Origin: Marisa cornuarietis
Taxonomy: Eukaryota > Mollusca > Gastropoda > Architaenioglossa > Ampullariidae
NCBI GenBank assembly: GCA_004794655.1
Contig: SMMW01000001.1
Span: forward strand, 14,475,501-14,539,500
Direction: 5' to 3'
DNA: 64,000 bases
How positions within the stretch are numbered: the first letter of the stretch is position 1; each line of letters starts with the position of its first letter. This document shows, one piece after another, positions 10,846 to 23,500 of this stretch. The notes below the pieces were generated by a model, which saw nothing but the letters and a program-made list of their open reading frames with translations, was not told the origin of the DNA and made no database searches. The position numbers and the translations under genes are program-made.

Positions 10846-13337
10846 AAGATTGACAGTGCACGTGAAAATGGTAAAAGGAAGGGAGACAACAACAAAAGTC
10901 TAAACAAAGCAGAAAAGAATGAGAGGGTCGGATAAAAATTCTGAACACGCGTCAGTATTAAATCTTCCGTGTGTCTTGGTGTTCTCACCAAATTCCGAGC
11001 TGAAAGGTTCTTACTACAGAGGAAACAAAAAAACTCCTGGGCGGAGGGAAAGGGGCTCATGGGAAGAGTCGTCTCCCTTCCCCGCGGGTTTGTTTCTCAG
11101 AATGTATATACCTAGGAGGGGAAGACGATTGGGTGGGGTTTGTGGGGAGTGGGCAGACAGAATGAAGGCACTGGCGGTGAAGCAGGTGAAAAGTGACGCA
11201 GAGTGCCGTATCTCTGGCATCAGCATCTCTGTCGTAGTACAAACCCACTGTAGTCGGTGCAGTCGTGGATAGCCTTGTTGTGATCTACAGCCCACTACAA
11301 GTATGTTTGCATAGTCGCCGCTGAGCAGAGCACAGCTGTGACCTTCAGCAGGAAGTTGCTGACTTGAAACTTTTTTTTGGGGGTGGGGGGTAAGTTGGGG
11401 GTTACGGAAGGAGGGGAAGGTATTTTTTTCCTTTGTTTTTATTTTGTTTTTCTGTGGGGCGCAGCGACGGCCTAGTTGACTCACTTTCCCTCTTTCCTCC
11501 AATTCATCCTCCCTCCTCGAACAAGCATTCAACACGAAAGGAAGGAAACAACTCGCTGTTGAGGAGCTGTCTCACCCTGCTTACATTGTCCCCAAGAGGC
11601 AGCATAAACAGTTTATTAGGCTGTGTGTCAACAAACAGAGGGAGCTGGTATCAACACTCTTTATTGTCTTCGGCTATCCCCCTTACCGCCCTCCAGCGTC
11701 TGATCTTCCTGTCGCAGAGCAGTCTGCGCCTTGTTTGTTGTAAAATATATGTCTCTAAGCCCTAGGTTGAGTCCTGGATTTTCTCGTTAATTTTTCAAAT
11801 CAAGTTTGGTCCCGTTTGTAATTTTATTTACCGTTTTTGTATCATATAGAGTTTAGCGGTGAAAGTGGAATGTTCTCCAGTGGTCAGCTCAGCTGTCATC
11901 CTCCCTCCGAGGATCGACCGATCTTCTACAAATAATAATAATAAATAAATAAATAATTAACCCGTCGGGATTAATTTTATTTCAGCGTTTCTATGCTTGT
12001 GTTGCGTTGCATGAGTGTCCAGTATCCTCTTCCATCTATAAAAGAGCACACTCCTCTCCACTCTCGATCCTTTTAATATATTGGAAAATCGATTTGAAGG
12101 ATTTTGTAGGTTTTTTTTTTGAAATATCACTAACTCAGCTGTGGTTTTCCTACTACTTTCTGCTGATCTTGCGCGATACAAGACCAGAAGACAGAAAGAT
12201 AAGTTGGAAAGGAAAAGGAGTCTAGAGGTTTGGGACTGGTGTTCCTAATTCAAACATCAGTATGCACTTTGACTTCTCTGATGATTGCAGCGCTCAGCGG
12301 CTAACGAGGAGAACAGCCTTTGAAAAGGAGAAAACAACTCTTCCGGCCAAGGTGAAGAGAGTGCTCTCGCCTACTGCTCCTATTCAGCATCATTGTCTTC
12401 GCTCTGCAGGTTGGTTGGGGAAATGCACAATGGGGTGGCCAAATGACGAGGAAATAGTGTTTACGCGTGTGGAAAGGTAGAACTACGCCGTCACGGCGGC
12501 CGTTGGGTACCTGCTGATGAGGTCACGCTTGACTGCACTCACCTGTCTGCTTGGCTCAGCCGTTGGACGTTGAGTGTGCACGCAGTGACGCCGAGGCAGT
12601 GCACGGGGGCATGCGGCGAGTTTCGTCGTCACGTAGTTTATTTACGGTCTGCCACATCCTGGTCGACGGATAGGGGGCGCTTGATAGTTGCAGTGGCAGG
12701 TTAGGAAGCATCCTGTTGGTAACGGCTTGGGATATTTGCCTGACTGTTCAGGGTACAGCAAGTTAATTGCTGTTTGGAGCGTCGCCAACAGTTCGATCGA
12801 CGTGGAGTGGATGTGTGACGAGAATTTCTGCCGGAATGTTCGGAGCCCTTTTATACACACTCTGCATGCGACTGGAGTTCCAAGAGCAGACCTCAGCAAA
12901 CATTTCACGAATTTTCTTTCTGTTTATTTTTTTAATAGAAACATTTGGGGTGGGGAGACTGGGGAGGAATGAAAGGCAGGGGTAATAGTCGGTCTGCATT
13001 GCTTGTCCTTTGGTTGGCTGGTTGAGATCGAGATTCTAGTAGCAAGACAAAAAAAAAAAAGGGAGAAAGGTCTATAGAGATTTTTTTCTGTTGTAACGAC
13101 ATGTATAACAACACGAGGTAGCGTATTACCTGTTGATGACTGATGCTAGCTATTCCAGCAGCTCTGCCAGTTTAAATGATATCTGGTGTTGTTTTACTTT
13201 AATTAGGAGTTGAGGATCGCGGCATGTTTTCCTTTTGACATGACTGGTAATTAGCTTTCGACTTGCATACTTCCCCGTAGAAGGGCTTGTAGGCGGTAAT
13301 TCCTTTGTAAAGTGGGAGAAAATACTCACAGAAAAAA
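10846..13337. other. intergenic, no gene recognised
   Basis: Contains G- and T-rich homopolymer tracts around 11370-11440 and an (ATAA)n patch near 11935-11955. Open frames here have no recognisable domain. Confidence 0.45.
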
Positions 13338-13450
13338 GTACCATACCATCCTCACTTTATTGGCAACAAGACCATACCATCCCCACTATATTGGTAACAA
13401 GACCATACCGTCCTCTATATTGCCATCAAGACTGTACCATCATCACTATG
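13338..13450 (+). repeat. 31-bp tandem repeat, about 4 copies
   Basis: The unit begins ACCATACCATCC, continues CACT.TATTGG and ends CAACAAG. It is repeated about four times with the third and fourth copies diverged or shortened. The translated threonine/histidine-rich frame over it is a by-product. Confidence 0.8.
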
Positions 13451-14739
13451 TTGGTGAAAAGCTGTTTTATAATACTGCGCCACCATACCGTCTGAACCGA
13501 CTCCTGCAAGCCAAACTGCAGTTTCATACATGCAAAAGACCGTATGTGGAGTGAGTTTGTGACATCAGTGAGCTGATCTTGGACTGTATGAGCTCTTATA
13601 TCAGCATCTCACTAGTCCCCGTTGCTAGGGTGAGGGAGGAAACTCGCAAAACCCCACAACCGGCACGCGAGTGTCCGGAGCAGTGTGGTTGATGAGGTCA
13701 GCAGCAATCGGAGCAGCAAGTCGTTGCTGTCGTCTGCCCAGCGAGCGGTCGTCAACAGCATCAGGCGCAGCAAGGCTGGGCATTATGCAGCAGCAGCAGC
13801 AGCAGCAAGGATGCGGCGACACGCCAGCAAGATGGCGTTTTATGAGATTCTGATGCGCTAGGACGAGGCACGCTGGCTGAGCACGATCGCACGATTAACG
13901 GGCTCTTTATGCAGAAACATCCCCCTCCCACCCACTTGACTGTCATCAAGGCTTGAAGAGGATGATTTTCAGCAACAGAAAGGTTGAAAGGGTGTGTGTA
14001 ACAGTGATTTTCCTTCAGAGTCTGTGTTTACTTTAGTGCATGTCTGCTGTTACACTTATTATGTGTAAATACAACAATAGCTTTATTTCTTCTTCCTTTG
14101 TCTCTTTAACTCGATTAGTTTCTGTCTTCCTTCGTTCTTTGAATAGTCACTTTCCTGTCTTGTTTTTTCTGCATGGGCAAGCACGTCCTATCAGTTATAA
14201 TTGCCCGTGCATGTGCTTGTTTGCATGCTTCTGTGCGTCCCCGAGTAAGATGAGTTCAAGGATGGGCGGGCATTTAATTTGCGGAGGGGGATCCCTGGGG
14301 TATCATCGCGGCAGCAGCCGGTACCCCATTCAATAAGCCTTTGCTGCAGACGCTGAGGCGCACCAGGCAGGCAGCGAGCGAAATGCCTGATGGGATTCTA
14401 CCTTTCTCTCTCTCTCTCAGTCGCCTGTCTCACTGTCCCTTTCTGTTTTTGTCCTTTTCCAGCGCTTGGAGCTTCAAATAGACGTGCTTTCAGAGCTGAT
14501 GGTGGCTAAATGTTTCACTCAAGTTTACTCTTGCGAAGCTTGACACATTTAACTAGTCTTTATTTTGTTTTCTCATATCCCTGGTGGGCTCACAAGAACC
14601 TCTATATGGCAACCATGCAGCCACGCAGGGTGCCGTGGTTGGGCCATGTGAGCCTGTGTACCACTCTGTCTCGGACCGTCCTTCATTGTGTTCTTGAAAT
14701 AGGCTGATGTCGAGTTTAGCAGAAGAACTGGTTGGAGAA
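13451..14739. other. intergenic, no gene recognised
   Basis: Includes a short (CAG)n run at about 13790-13806 and a pyrimidine tract near 14405. No gene-like frame. Confidence 0.45.
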
Positions 14740-14773
14740 TGTAAAAGAGACTATCCCGATAGTCTCTTTTACA
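14740..14773. repeat. 34-bp perfect palindrome
   Basis: TGTAAAAGAGACTATC, two spacer bases CC, then the exact reverse complement of the first arm: 16-bp arms with no mismatch. A partial echo (GAGACTATCC) lies at 14788-14797. No U-tract or adjacent gene suggests a terminator. Confidence 0.9.
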
Positions 14774-15079
14774 GCATGCGTACGTCGAGACTATCCAGGG
14801 GCCCATCTACGACCATCACCACTACTCTTACGACTACTACAACGTCATAGGACGAAAAATGAAAAAAAAAGTATAAAGGTTCTCCCCTAACCTTTTTGTA
14901 GTTGTTAATCGTTTGGAGAGCGAGGTTTTAAAAAGAGCACACTTTTCTCGGGGCTAGGTTTTTTTTGTGAGGGTGTTATGTCCGTCTCCTCTCCCTCTTG
15001 CTACTTTAACTCCTCCTACCCTCCAAGGAATCATGTACCCATTCCCAACATCTGTGGTGACTATGGGAATTCTCTGAAC

Positions 15080-15150
15080 CTCAGTCTCGTATCGAACCGG
15101 CGTTCCCTTGGGTTCGGACACGAGTATCCTCACCACTTGGATATCTGCTT
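15080..15150 (-). repeat. tRNA-derived SINE head, - strand
   Basis: Read on the - strand, this contains an A-box-like CCAAGTGGTGAG (15129-15140) and a B-box-like GGTTCGATAC (15089-15098) about 30 bases apart. The order resembles the head of a Ser/Leu-type tRNA promoter. There is no acceptor-stem pairing that would make it a functional tRNA gene, so a SINE head or tRNA relic is the better call. Confidence 0.45.
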
Positions 15151-16834
15151 CCCCGAGGAAAGGCCATCCCGTTGACTTGAACAGTTTTCTTTTCCACCTA
15201 CACGTGAGACGGAAATGATGGTGCTGATAGTAAGGGAAAAAGGTCATAACTGCATAAGCATTAACCCTTGTTATCTGGTCAGTGTTCTGAGAACAGGCAG
15301 CACGTGATGACCAGCAACGTGTTAACGAAGTGGGATGGGGGTAAAGATGGGTGAGGAGGGTGGCTGCCTGATTGTTCGAGAACGTGCCGCCGAGAGCTGT
15401 GAGGAAAGGAATGGCGTGTGGAAGCGAGAGAAGGATGCGGTGGTAACGAGCTCGCCAAGATCGTCTCCACACCAAATGATGAAGTGGTCTTCCAATAAAC
15501 TGCCTGCTGAATACAGCCGCTGACCCCAAGGTGGGGATTTTCATTTAGTTTAATGGTCTCGATTTTGGGGGTTCGTTTGAAAGAATTGGGGTTAAGATTA
15601 GTCATCTAGTCTTTATTTCTTTGTTTATTCTTTTTAAATCAACAAAAGGTTCGGGAGCACCAGAGAATGCCTGTGTATAAACGTCCTTCGTGAGCTGTAA
15701 TCACCGACCAGCTGCGAAGCCCCGGATGGTTGATGGAAGCAAGGGTCGCTTCGATGAATACACAAGTAGGTGCTAAACATGGTAGCAGCGGAGAACAGGC
15801 CACTGTTAGAGATCCGGGCATGATGTCATCGGCCATTAGGAACACGGAGGAGGAACGGAGGAAGCAAGAAAAGAGCTCAGTCGGAGCTGAAAAACATACG
15901 TCGTAATGAAACCGTGGTTAGTGACGACGCAATAAAAAGTCATTCAGAATTGACTGAGACACACCCGGAACTGTGCTGCACATTAAATCCTAATCGCAAT
16001 TTTTTTCATTTATTTTTTCTTGATTTTTGCGTGATTAGAGCTATCATCAGGGTTGCCAGCCTGCTAGACTCGGAGACATAAGTACCCATGTGTACCCTCA
16101 TAAAAGGAGGATTGAGATTGTACCCTGATCACTAGCTATTGTGGATCTTTGTTCCTCATTCACGTAGTTCTTGGTATGAAAAAGTCTAGACAAATGTGGA
16201 AACTCAGTCTAGAACAAATCCTGCAGGATGTTTTACTTTCCTATGTGCTGCCAGGTGTGACAAAAGTTTTTAGTCCTTGGAGGTTGTCAACACATCGATA
16301 TTGTCTCCCTTTTTTTGCAAATGAGGCAACTGGGTGAGCAGTTTGGCGCATTGTTTTAGCTCAAGGCTATATATGTTTTTTTTTTACGGAAAAGAACTAG
16401 AATTTATTTGCGTGGTCATCGAAGAACATCTTCGTGCGTGCAAACTATGGGCCTAATCAATGTCCAGCACTACTGTAAAGGAAAGAAATTCGACTGGGAA
16501 GCAACTTTTTCAAGAACTAGTATGTAACCAGAGTGTAAGCGACTGACCAATGACATGACAAGCGTCATCATGGATTCTTTCCACATCAGATATGAGTTAG
16601 TGCCAAGTGGGGTGTTCCATGAGCTGAGATTGTCGAAGCCTTCCTTAGCATTTTATCTATTTTTATCTCTGCTGGAGTACTTCCTACATGTCCTGCGATC
16701 CCATTGACATGAGATGACACTATGGCTGAATGCTGTTTTTAAAATAACATATACATATAGAAAAAAGCCTGACTATACCGTGTGTGTGTGTGTGTGTCTT
16801 CCCCCTATAGCCACAGATATCCGCCACAACACAA
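15151..16834. other. intergenic, no gene recognised
   Basis: No domain-bearing frame. AT-rich patches and homopolymer T runs near 16375. Confidence 0.45.
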
Positions 16835-16836
16835 AG

Positions 16837-16927
<91 letters not shown>

Positions 16928-16948
16928 ATCTATCTATCTATCTATGTG
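16835..16948. repeat. (ATCT)n microsatellite
   Basis: About 28 ATCT tetranucleotides with one ATC interruption near 16923-16929. It follows a short GT run at 16780-16797. Long Tyr-Leu-Ser-Ile frames over it are repeat translations. Confidence 0.97.
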
Positions 16949-19169
16949 TGTAAAATCTCGTATTATCGATCCAAAGAATACTTCTTGTGACAAACTTTAC
17001 GTTGTGTATATTTATTACAGAGTTTCAATGTTTAATCGACGAAGCCATATATATGGAATATATTCACTGATCGAAGATCAGGTAGTCGATTTGCCTGAAA
17101 TAATGCGCGCAGTTTTTTTTTTTTTTTAGCTTTTGGATCCATTAGTTTAATTCTTTGATTACTCAACCTCGACTTAGATTACAAATTAACCGCACAGGTA
17201 TATTGAGTTTCAGGTAGGAAGACTAAAATGCACTGTTTTACCTTTAGGTCTGCAGGTGTGATTAGATATTGTTTTCCTGGAGGGTTACATAAAGGGTTAC
17301 TCGAGATGGCAATTGCGTGTGCATGCGAACACCGCACGTTCGCATGTGAATACAGTTACTCCGCAGGTCATGACTTTGGCCACCAGATGGCGTCTCAAGC
17401 AGCTGGGCTATATATTTTATTGCGAAGGAAGAATGATGCTTTTAGCATGAAACGCTGTCACTCAGACAGTGAAATAAATGGATTTTAAAGCTCTCTCTCT
17501 CTCACACACACACACACACAAGGCCTACAAGAAAATCCCCAAATTATCGCCATTATGATGTCAGGTTTATATACCAGCTTTCTAGCTTGGAATATACAGT
17601 CTCTCACTGTTGTAGTTTCTCTTTTTCTTGAAGCTCAGATTGAGAATGGTGTGCATGTGTTCTGTTTGACACGCTCAGTATAAAGTTTTCATGCGCCCAA
17701 GGCGCTACAGGTGATCCGGCATAACGGCTCGAACGAGTCCTCCCGAGTGAGTGTTACAGACCTAGAAAGGGTTTCCGAGCGGAAGGGAGGGAACATGTCG
17801 GCAGTTTGAATTCCTGCAGGCAGCTTCATGCTGCTTGGGTCGGTTGCATGATTTGTCTTGTATCCTCGCCTGAATGGCTGGAGGCGAGGGGTTTCTTCGC
17901 GTCGATGTTGTTCAGGTCGTTAGTCAGCCCTCGGCGTGGACCAGAAGAGAATCTCAAGGAGTCTTGAAGGCCAGAACGAGTGTCCCCCTCCCTTTCGCCA
18001 CAGACTTCTCTGACTCCAAGACAGAAGCAATGGTTGGTGTAATGGTGTCGCTCCTGTTCCCGCATGACAGCTCTCTTCACGGGAGAGTATAATCTGAGCA
18101 TGAGAATTTTTTTTAAATGTCATTAGCATGAAGGATTTGTCATGGGTAGTTGTGAGTATACCGGGTAGATGTTTCATGCTTGTGCAGTGGATCTGTGTGT
18201 GTCTGTGTGTGTGTGTGTGTGCGTGCGTGCAAGCGTGAGTGAAGTTGAATTACGAAAATAGAGACAGACAGACCGAGGGACAGACAGACAAACAAGCAGA
18301 GAGAAGTTAAGAGTTTTATTCTCACCTTTTAAACAATTGCGCGTTTTTGCACGAAATGGGGTGTGTGCGAAGGAGATGGACTGGAACATCCTCTCACATA
18401 AGAGAGATTAAACGAGGTCAGACAGGGTGAAGACGTAACTTGGCAAATGGATATTGACTGTACCCTGCCCTCTCAAACTGCACCGAAGCCAAGCGGAGTC
18501 AATCCCAGACCAACGTTTCACATCACGAGGGCGATTGTAAGACCCGGGTATTGAATAGAGATACCACCGCAACTTAACGTATCTTAGTCGTCTGCGCCGC
18601 TGGGGAGATAAACAGGGAAATGAGACCCTTTTTGAGGGTGGGGGGAGGTCACTCATCCAGAAATCCCTATACGTCAGGAAGACGTTGATGAAGCCAGACC
18701 TGAGCTTTTGTACATTTGATTTTCTTTGTACGGATTTTATTTGCTGTTGTTTTTTCTGATGATCTAAAGGCGTGGGCTGACACTTTCAAACCTTGATTAT
18801 GGGTGGGTTCCCTTGCTTACAAGTCAGCCTTGTGACGCCAGTATTCATCTGCTTCTCATCCAATGTCCAGTAAATTTGATTTTGTTGTTAAAAAATAGAG
18901 CGTGCTCGCTTGTCACTTCATCAGCAGAAACTGCCGACAAGAGATGATGTGGTTTGGTCATAAAAACGTCAATGCACTGTGTCCTTGTGGCGGGGAAAAT
19001 ATCGATCAGAGTTTAGACAGGTGATGTTGTCATCATCGCGGGACATCTAGTGCTCTTCCTTTGGTATCCGCACACTTGCCCCCACCCCGCTCACCTCCCA
19101 CCCCAAATCGTGTAGACTTGTGTGTAGCCGTACTGTTCTTCTCGAACCTTTAAGTTTAAGCCATCAAGA
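16949..19169. other. intergenic, no gene recognised
   Basis: Short AC and GT runs (17502-17520, 18195-18222). No frame with a recognisable domain. Confidence 0.45.
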
Positions 19170-20336
19170 CGTCTTACGTCTCCGGGGTCTGACAGCAAAT
19201 CCGAAGGAGCGAGGGAGTTACGGAGCGAACGTGACGCAATCCCTTGTCAACCATCTGCCGACGCTCGTTCAACTCTCGTTGACTCGCGGGACCAGCGACA
19301 CCAACGGGGAGGGAAGGTAAAGGGGTGATGGATGGGGTAAGGGGAGCAAGGTTGAAGGCAGGTAGCAACAATAACGTTAGTAGTCTGCGGCTGATTGCGG
19401 TGGTGTGGCGACTGCTGCGGCGCGATGCAGTGAGGAGAGGGCGGTGATCCGCACGGCATGACGGGATTGGGCAATTCTGCCTGAAAGGGGCGGGCTGCGA
19501 AAGACAGGGCACACGAGACTTACTCCACACACACACACGCACGCACGCACACAGACTTGAGCTTACTTTAATCATTCGGTCACAACAAACACATGCGCGC
19601 AGACACAAACGTGGAGAGACAGAGAGCGAGCGATCAGAAGGGGGTTTGGGGGGGGGTTTGGTTAGCGGCGAGGCGAGAAAAGCCGACGTGTTGCACACCG
19701 GGTAGGTGCGGAGCGTTCACCCCTGTCTCTACTTTATCCTGTGAGCGGGTGACGCGCGCGCAGATGTACCCGGGTGTCCACGCGGACGGAGAGGGAGGGC
19801 TGGCTTTGCGCTGCCCGCCGTTACTGTGCGTCGGTGTTTCGAGGCCTCTCCTCCCCCTCCCCCCCACCAACTACTTCCCACCCAAGCTCCGCACCCGTCA
19901 CTCCCAGACCACAAATCTGGCGACAGTGACGAGCCGCTTGCACATGAGGCCGGCGTATGCACGCTCGCTTGTGTAGCCCACGCTCCCCCCCCACACCATC
20001 CATCCGATAGAACCACCACCACCACCACCACCGCCACACCACTTCCCATCACTCGCCAACCTCTACAACCGCCGTTGAGGCCCAGGCAGAGTGGTCTGCC
20101 CGTTTGACACCGCGCGCACGGACCCCCTTCGCCTCGCTTGCTCACTTGCCCGGCAAAGCAAAAGGGGTGGATCGGATGTGTGTGCGTGCGTGTGGCTGCG
20201 GGGGGCGCCGAGCATGTGGCCAGACCTTCGTTAGCGGGTGGGCAAGCGGGTGGTGGAGGAGGCACGCCGGACACGTGGTGCTGCTCTGTCTGATCGTGGT
20301 GATTCTTCACTTTTGCGCCAACGCCAGGCGTTGTGT

Positions 20337-20354
20337 TTTATACATATATATACA
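20337..20354 (+). promoter_or_regulatory. TATA-like element
   Basis: TTTATACATATATATACA stands alone as an AT-rich island in CpG-rich sequence. A start about 30 bp downstream would give a 5' UTR of roughly 100 bases. It could equally be a short TA repeat. Confidence 0.3.
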
Positions 20355-20432
20355 CACGACCAGCAGCGGAGTCGCTTACTCTTGGTGTGGGGGCAGAACA
20401 CGGAGCAGCGGTGTTGGATGTAGGTGATTTTC

Positions 20433-20477
20433 ATGTCAGCGCGCGCTCGTGCCTGCTGTGGAGTGTCTTGGTTCTGA
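20433..20477 (+). promoter_or_regulatory. upstream ORF, 14 codons
   Basis: ATG at 20433 opens a 14-codon frame ending with TGA at 20475-20477, one base before the first candidate start codon of the receptor (20479). It is in a different frame from the receptor. Its start context has T at -3, which is weak. If it lies in the mature mRNA, translation of the receptor would need leaky scanning or very close reinitiation. Confidence 0.45.
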
Positions 20478-20478
20478 A

Positions 20479-20512
20479 ATGATGCTGATATGGATGTTAG
20501 TATGTTCAACAG
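20479..20512 (+). CDS. PTK7-like exon 1: start codon and first part of signal peptide
   Basis: MMLIWMLVCST plus the first base of codon 12 (Val). The donor is CAG|GTAAGA at 20513, ending in phase 1, which fits exon 2 exactly. The joined sequence MMLIWMLVCSTVAGPVLG followed by QD is a short hydrophobic signal peptide with a good cleavage site after Gly18. The frame is open back to 20428 but has no earlier ATG. Two adjacent ATGs (20479 and 20482) are possible starts, with G and A respectively at -3. The exon is inferred from the donor, the phase match and the completed signal peptide. No transcript evidence is available. Confidence 0.75.
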
Positions 20513-23500
20513 GTAAGAATATCATTTCCTTTTGTGTCTGCATTTCCTTTTATTTTAAACCTTTCCAAAAAGGTAAAAGCAAGTGGTTAGTCTCATACTG
20601 CGGTTGGAGAAGGAAGGTGACAAACTGTTCTCATCTCCCTTGAGAAAAAATTTTCCAGTGAGCGTAATTCATGCTCTTACTGTGCTCATAGTAATGATCA
20701 GAATACGAATAATGGGGACGATTCACCGGCGGTGACTCTTGCTAACTTTTCATGGGGTATCGTGAACCCGTGAGTATTTATTTCAGGACCGCGAATAAAC
20801 ACGAAGACAAGTTTCGCTTGTTTTTCTGCTACATATTATTTGTCATCTTTTTACACATGTATGTAGACGCTGTTAGTTTTAATGGTGTGAGATATACCCC
20901 CCCCAAAAAAAAAACAAAAAACAAAAAAACCCAACTTATGTTTGGGTATACACACGAACAAGAAAGGGTGTAGTAATTAAAAAGATTGTCCGTGATTTTG
21001 TCTGTGATTTGGACAATCATGCATCGTGTCTTAGCGCCGAGAGTGTCGCCGAGACTACTACTGGTAGTTATCAGTATAGTGTTATCAATGGTCGCTCCTA
21101 TCAAAGCCATCAGCGGTCCCACAGTGTTTAGGAGAAGATCCATTCTCCTTTTTCTTTTCAATCTCTAAACGCCTGTTTTTCAACACAAAATCATTCAACA
21201 CTCATTTTGGTTTGCTACATCGATGTAAATAATAACAGTTAATATGCGCATCTGTTATACTTCCCTATACGGAGCAGCGAATCTCGCATCGGAAGCAATT
21301 CCTGTCTTCCCAAACCTCTGTCCCGCCGCCCGGAGGCAAACAAACGAAGGGGAAACTAGGGAGGATTTTTTCACCAGACGGTCAGACAGTGTCGGGAGGG
21401 TAGGAACCTTGGCAAGGGGCAACAACACTCGGCGCGGAGACTTTAGTGAGCAGGCAGGACCGGGGTGGAGGGTGGAGGGTGGGGGGGAATGTTAGATCGC
21501 TATCATAGCTTGTTTCCGCTGACAGAACAAGCATGGCTTGTGGTGCAAACTTGGAACCTGTGCGCTGGATGTGGCAGCTTCCGAAGCAGTTCCAGAAGGA
21601 AGTCTTCGCAGTCGGGTGGATTGATCGGGGTAGGACCGAGAAGAGGTCAACACATTTGTTTTCATTTTTTTTTTCGAGTATGTTACTGCATACGCTTTGG
21701 CGATCTGATGGCATTGTTTGTAAATTTAGTCTATTTTAGACCAATTTGTAGACAAACATGTAAATCGTCTGAAAAGCAGAAAGTCGTGGCTCGGAAGGCA
21801 TCAAAGATGATGTATACACAGTTCTTGATAGAGATATGTGCATGACATGCGCACAGCGGCACAATCACCTTCACTTTTTTGTCTGTCACATTCACCTTTT
21901 TTTGGGTGGGGGGGAGGTCGCGTTCACACAAGCAGTTGCTCAGAGAAGTTTGAATAATTTCTTTGAATTGAAGGAGATAATCGTCGAACACTTCTAGAAA
22001 ACCCAAGACAATTTTACGTTTATTGTTCTTGCTTAACACTGGAAATTCGCACATCTCAACTGTCAAAAATATTTATTAAAAAAACTTTTCTTGTTGTCTG
22101 TCCTGTACTTTGCTCATTGGCTATCGTTACATGAGGATGAGGGCAATGAAATTCGTGCGCTGAACCCAATTTTTAAATAAAATAATCGTAATTAAGAAAT
22201 TATTTCATCTTCGCTGCGGGATATAGACTGTGGGGGGGGGGGAATGAAGACATGTGGACTGTGGACCTTTTCTGGTTCTGCGCACGGCATCAGTAACAGC
22301 ATTGCGTCTGCTCGCAACGCTTGTGTGCATTCGTACATTAGCACGCGCGTGCATGTGTGTCCGCGCACTTGCAACAACGAACTCATCATTCTGCGAGACT
22401 GAGCAGAAATGTTTTTAGCGTTAGCACGAAAACCTATTCTTTTTATTTCGTTCTTTCTCCTTCCCCCCCCCCCTGTATTCCGCATCCTTTACAAGCATTT
22501 TTCACCCTGCACGTGGCACCTGACTATGACCTTAGCACGTGCCTTTGTGTCAGGTTTATAGTTAAAACGCTCACAGTTGTTTGGTGTGTGTGTGTGTGTG
22601 TTTATACTTATATAGGACGTATGGGTGAGATACGGTGGTGGGTTTTGTTTTGTAGTTTGGCAAAGGCAGTTTTTTATGGCGGGGGTTGAAAAGGGATGGA
22701 AGTTGTTGAAGCAGGGTTTGTGATTCCATCGGACCACTTCTCCCCACCACCCGACATTCTCATCTCCCATCCACCCTTCAGAGATGTCTTTTTTCTGCTG
22801 GAGCACAGCCCGCAGCACAGAATAGGCCCACGTCGGCATGAGTATACATTTTTTTCAAGTTATTAAATCATTCTCTAATCACCTGCTAGCGTTAAAAAGA
22901 AAACACGCCCTCACTGCACTATATGTTTCACTGAGTGCAGGAAGCGAGAAACTCACTGTGTGCCTGACGCTTGCGCGTGTGAATGAAGAACTAGCTGTCG
23001 TTAGCACCATACCCCCATCTCTACCCCCCTCGTCTTTCCCCTTCCTTTCTTCCCAGTTTCTTGCCATCGTACGCGTAGCTACCACCACCGCCACCCGAAC
23101 TCCACCCCTGGGCCTCAAGCACTCGTCTTTGCCCCTTCGGTAACCTCTTCCTCGACGAGACGTGTCAGCGACGCATGGGTTTTGAAGATCATTTAATGAT
23201 AGCAGTGGTGCTGTTTCGCTTGTCAGTCTGTCCATCCATCTGTCTCTCTCTTCATTCATCTCTGGGGCTCGAGATCTGGAGCTTCGAGAAACACACACAG
23301 TTAAAAAAAAAAAAATGAAAGAGAACAAACCCTTTGTTCACCTCGTAACCATATTCCAGAAATGTTGACATCGTCATCCATGATTTTAAAAAAAACTGAA
23401 GAAAAAAAACAGAAGTGGAAGAAGAGGGTTCAAAGTTTTGCCAAGTATTTATTAACTGCAATAGTTCTCATAACCAGGACTCGTTAATGAACCTAGTGTC

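Larger units (their letters stand above)
19170..20478 (+). promoter_or_regulatory. CpG-rich promoter and 5' UTR region of the PTK7-like gene
   Basis: This stretch is visibly richer in CG dinucleotides and in G+C than the flanking sequence, with many CGCG, CACGCAC and GGCGGC runs. It ends at the start codon of the signal-peptide exon. Long open frames on both strands (for example 19729-20310 on the - strand) are Pro/Gly/Val-rich and follow from base composition. The transcription start is not determined. A TATA-like run sits about 125-140 bp before the start codon. Confidence 0.5.

Noticed and set aside
16036..16135. Possible element ends CAGGGTTGCCAG and TACCCTGATC
   Set aside because: Only a few bases are complementary and there is no target duplication, so the TIR is not convincing.
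16714..17129. Tyr-Leu-Ser-Ile repeat proteins
   Set aside because: Translations of the (ATCT)n microsatellite in different frames.
19729..20310. 193-codon - strand frame in the CpG-rich region
   Set aside because: Pro/Gly/Val-rich low-complexity translation explained by base composition upstream of the receptor start.
20104..20427. Hydrophobic segment VVLLCLIVVILHFCANA as an alternative signal peptide
   Set aside because: It looks like a signal sequence, but the next suitable donor and phase do not join cleanly to exon 2, whereas 20479-20512 does.
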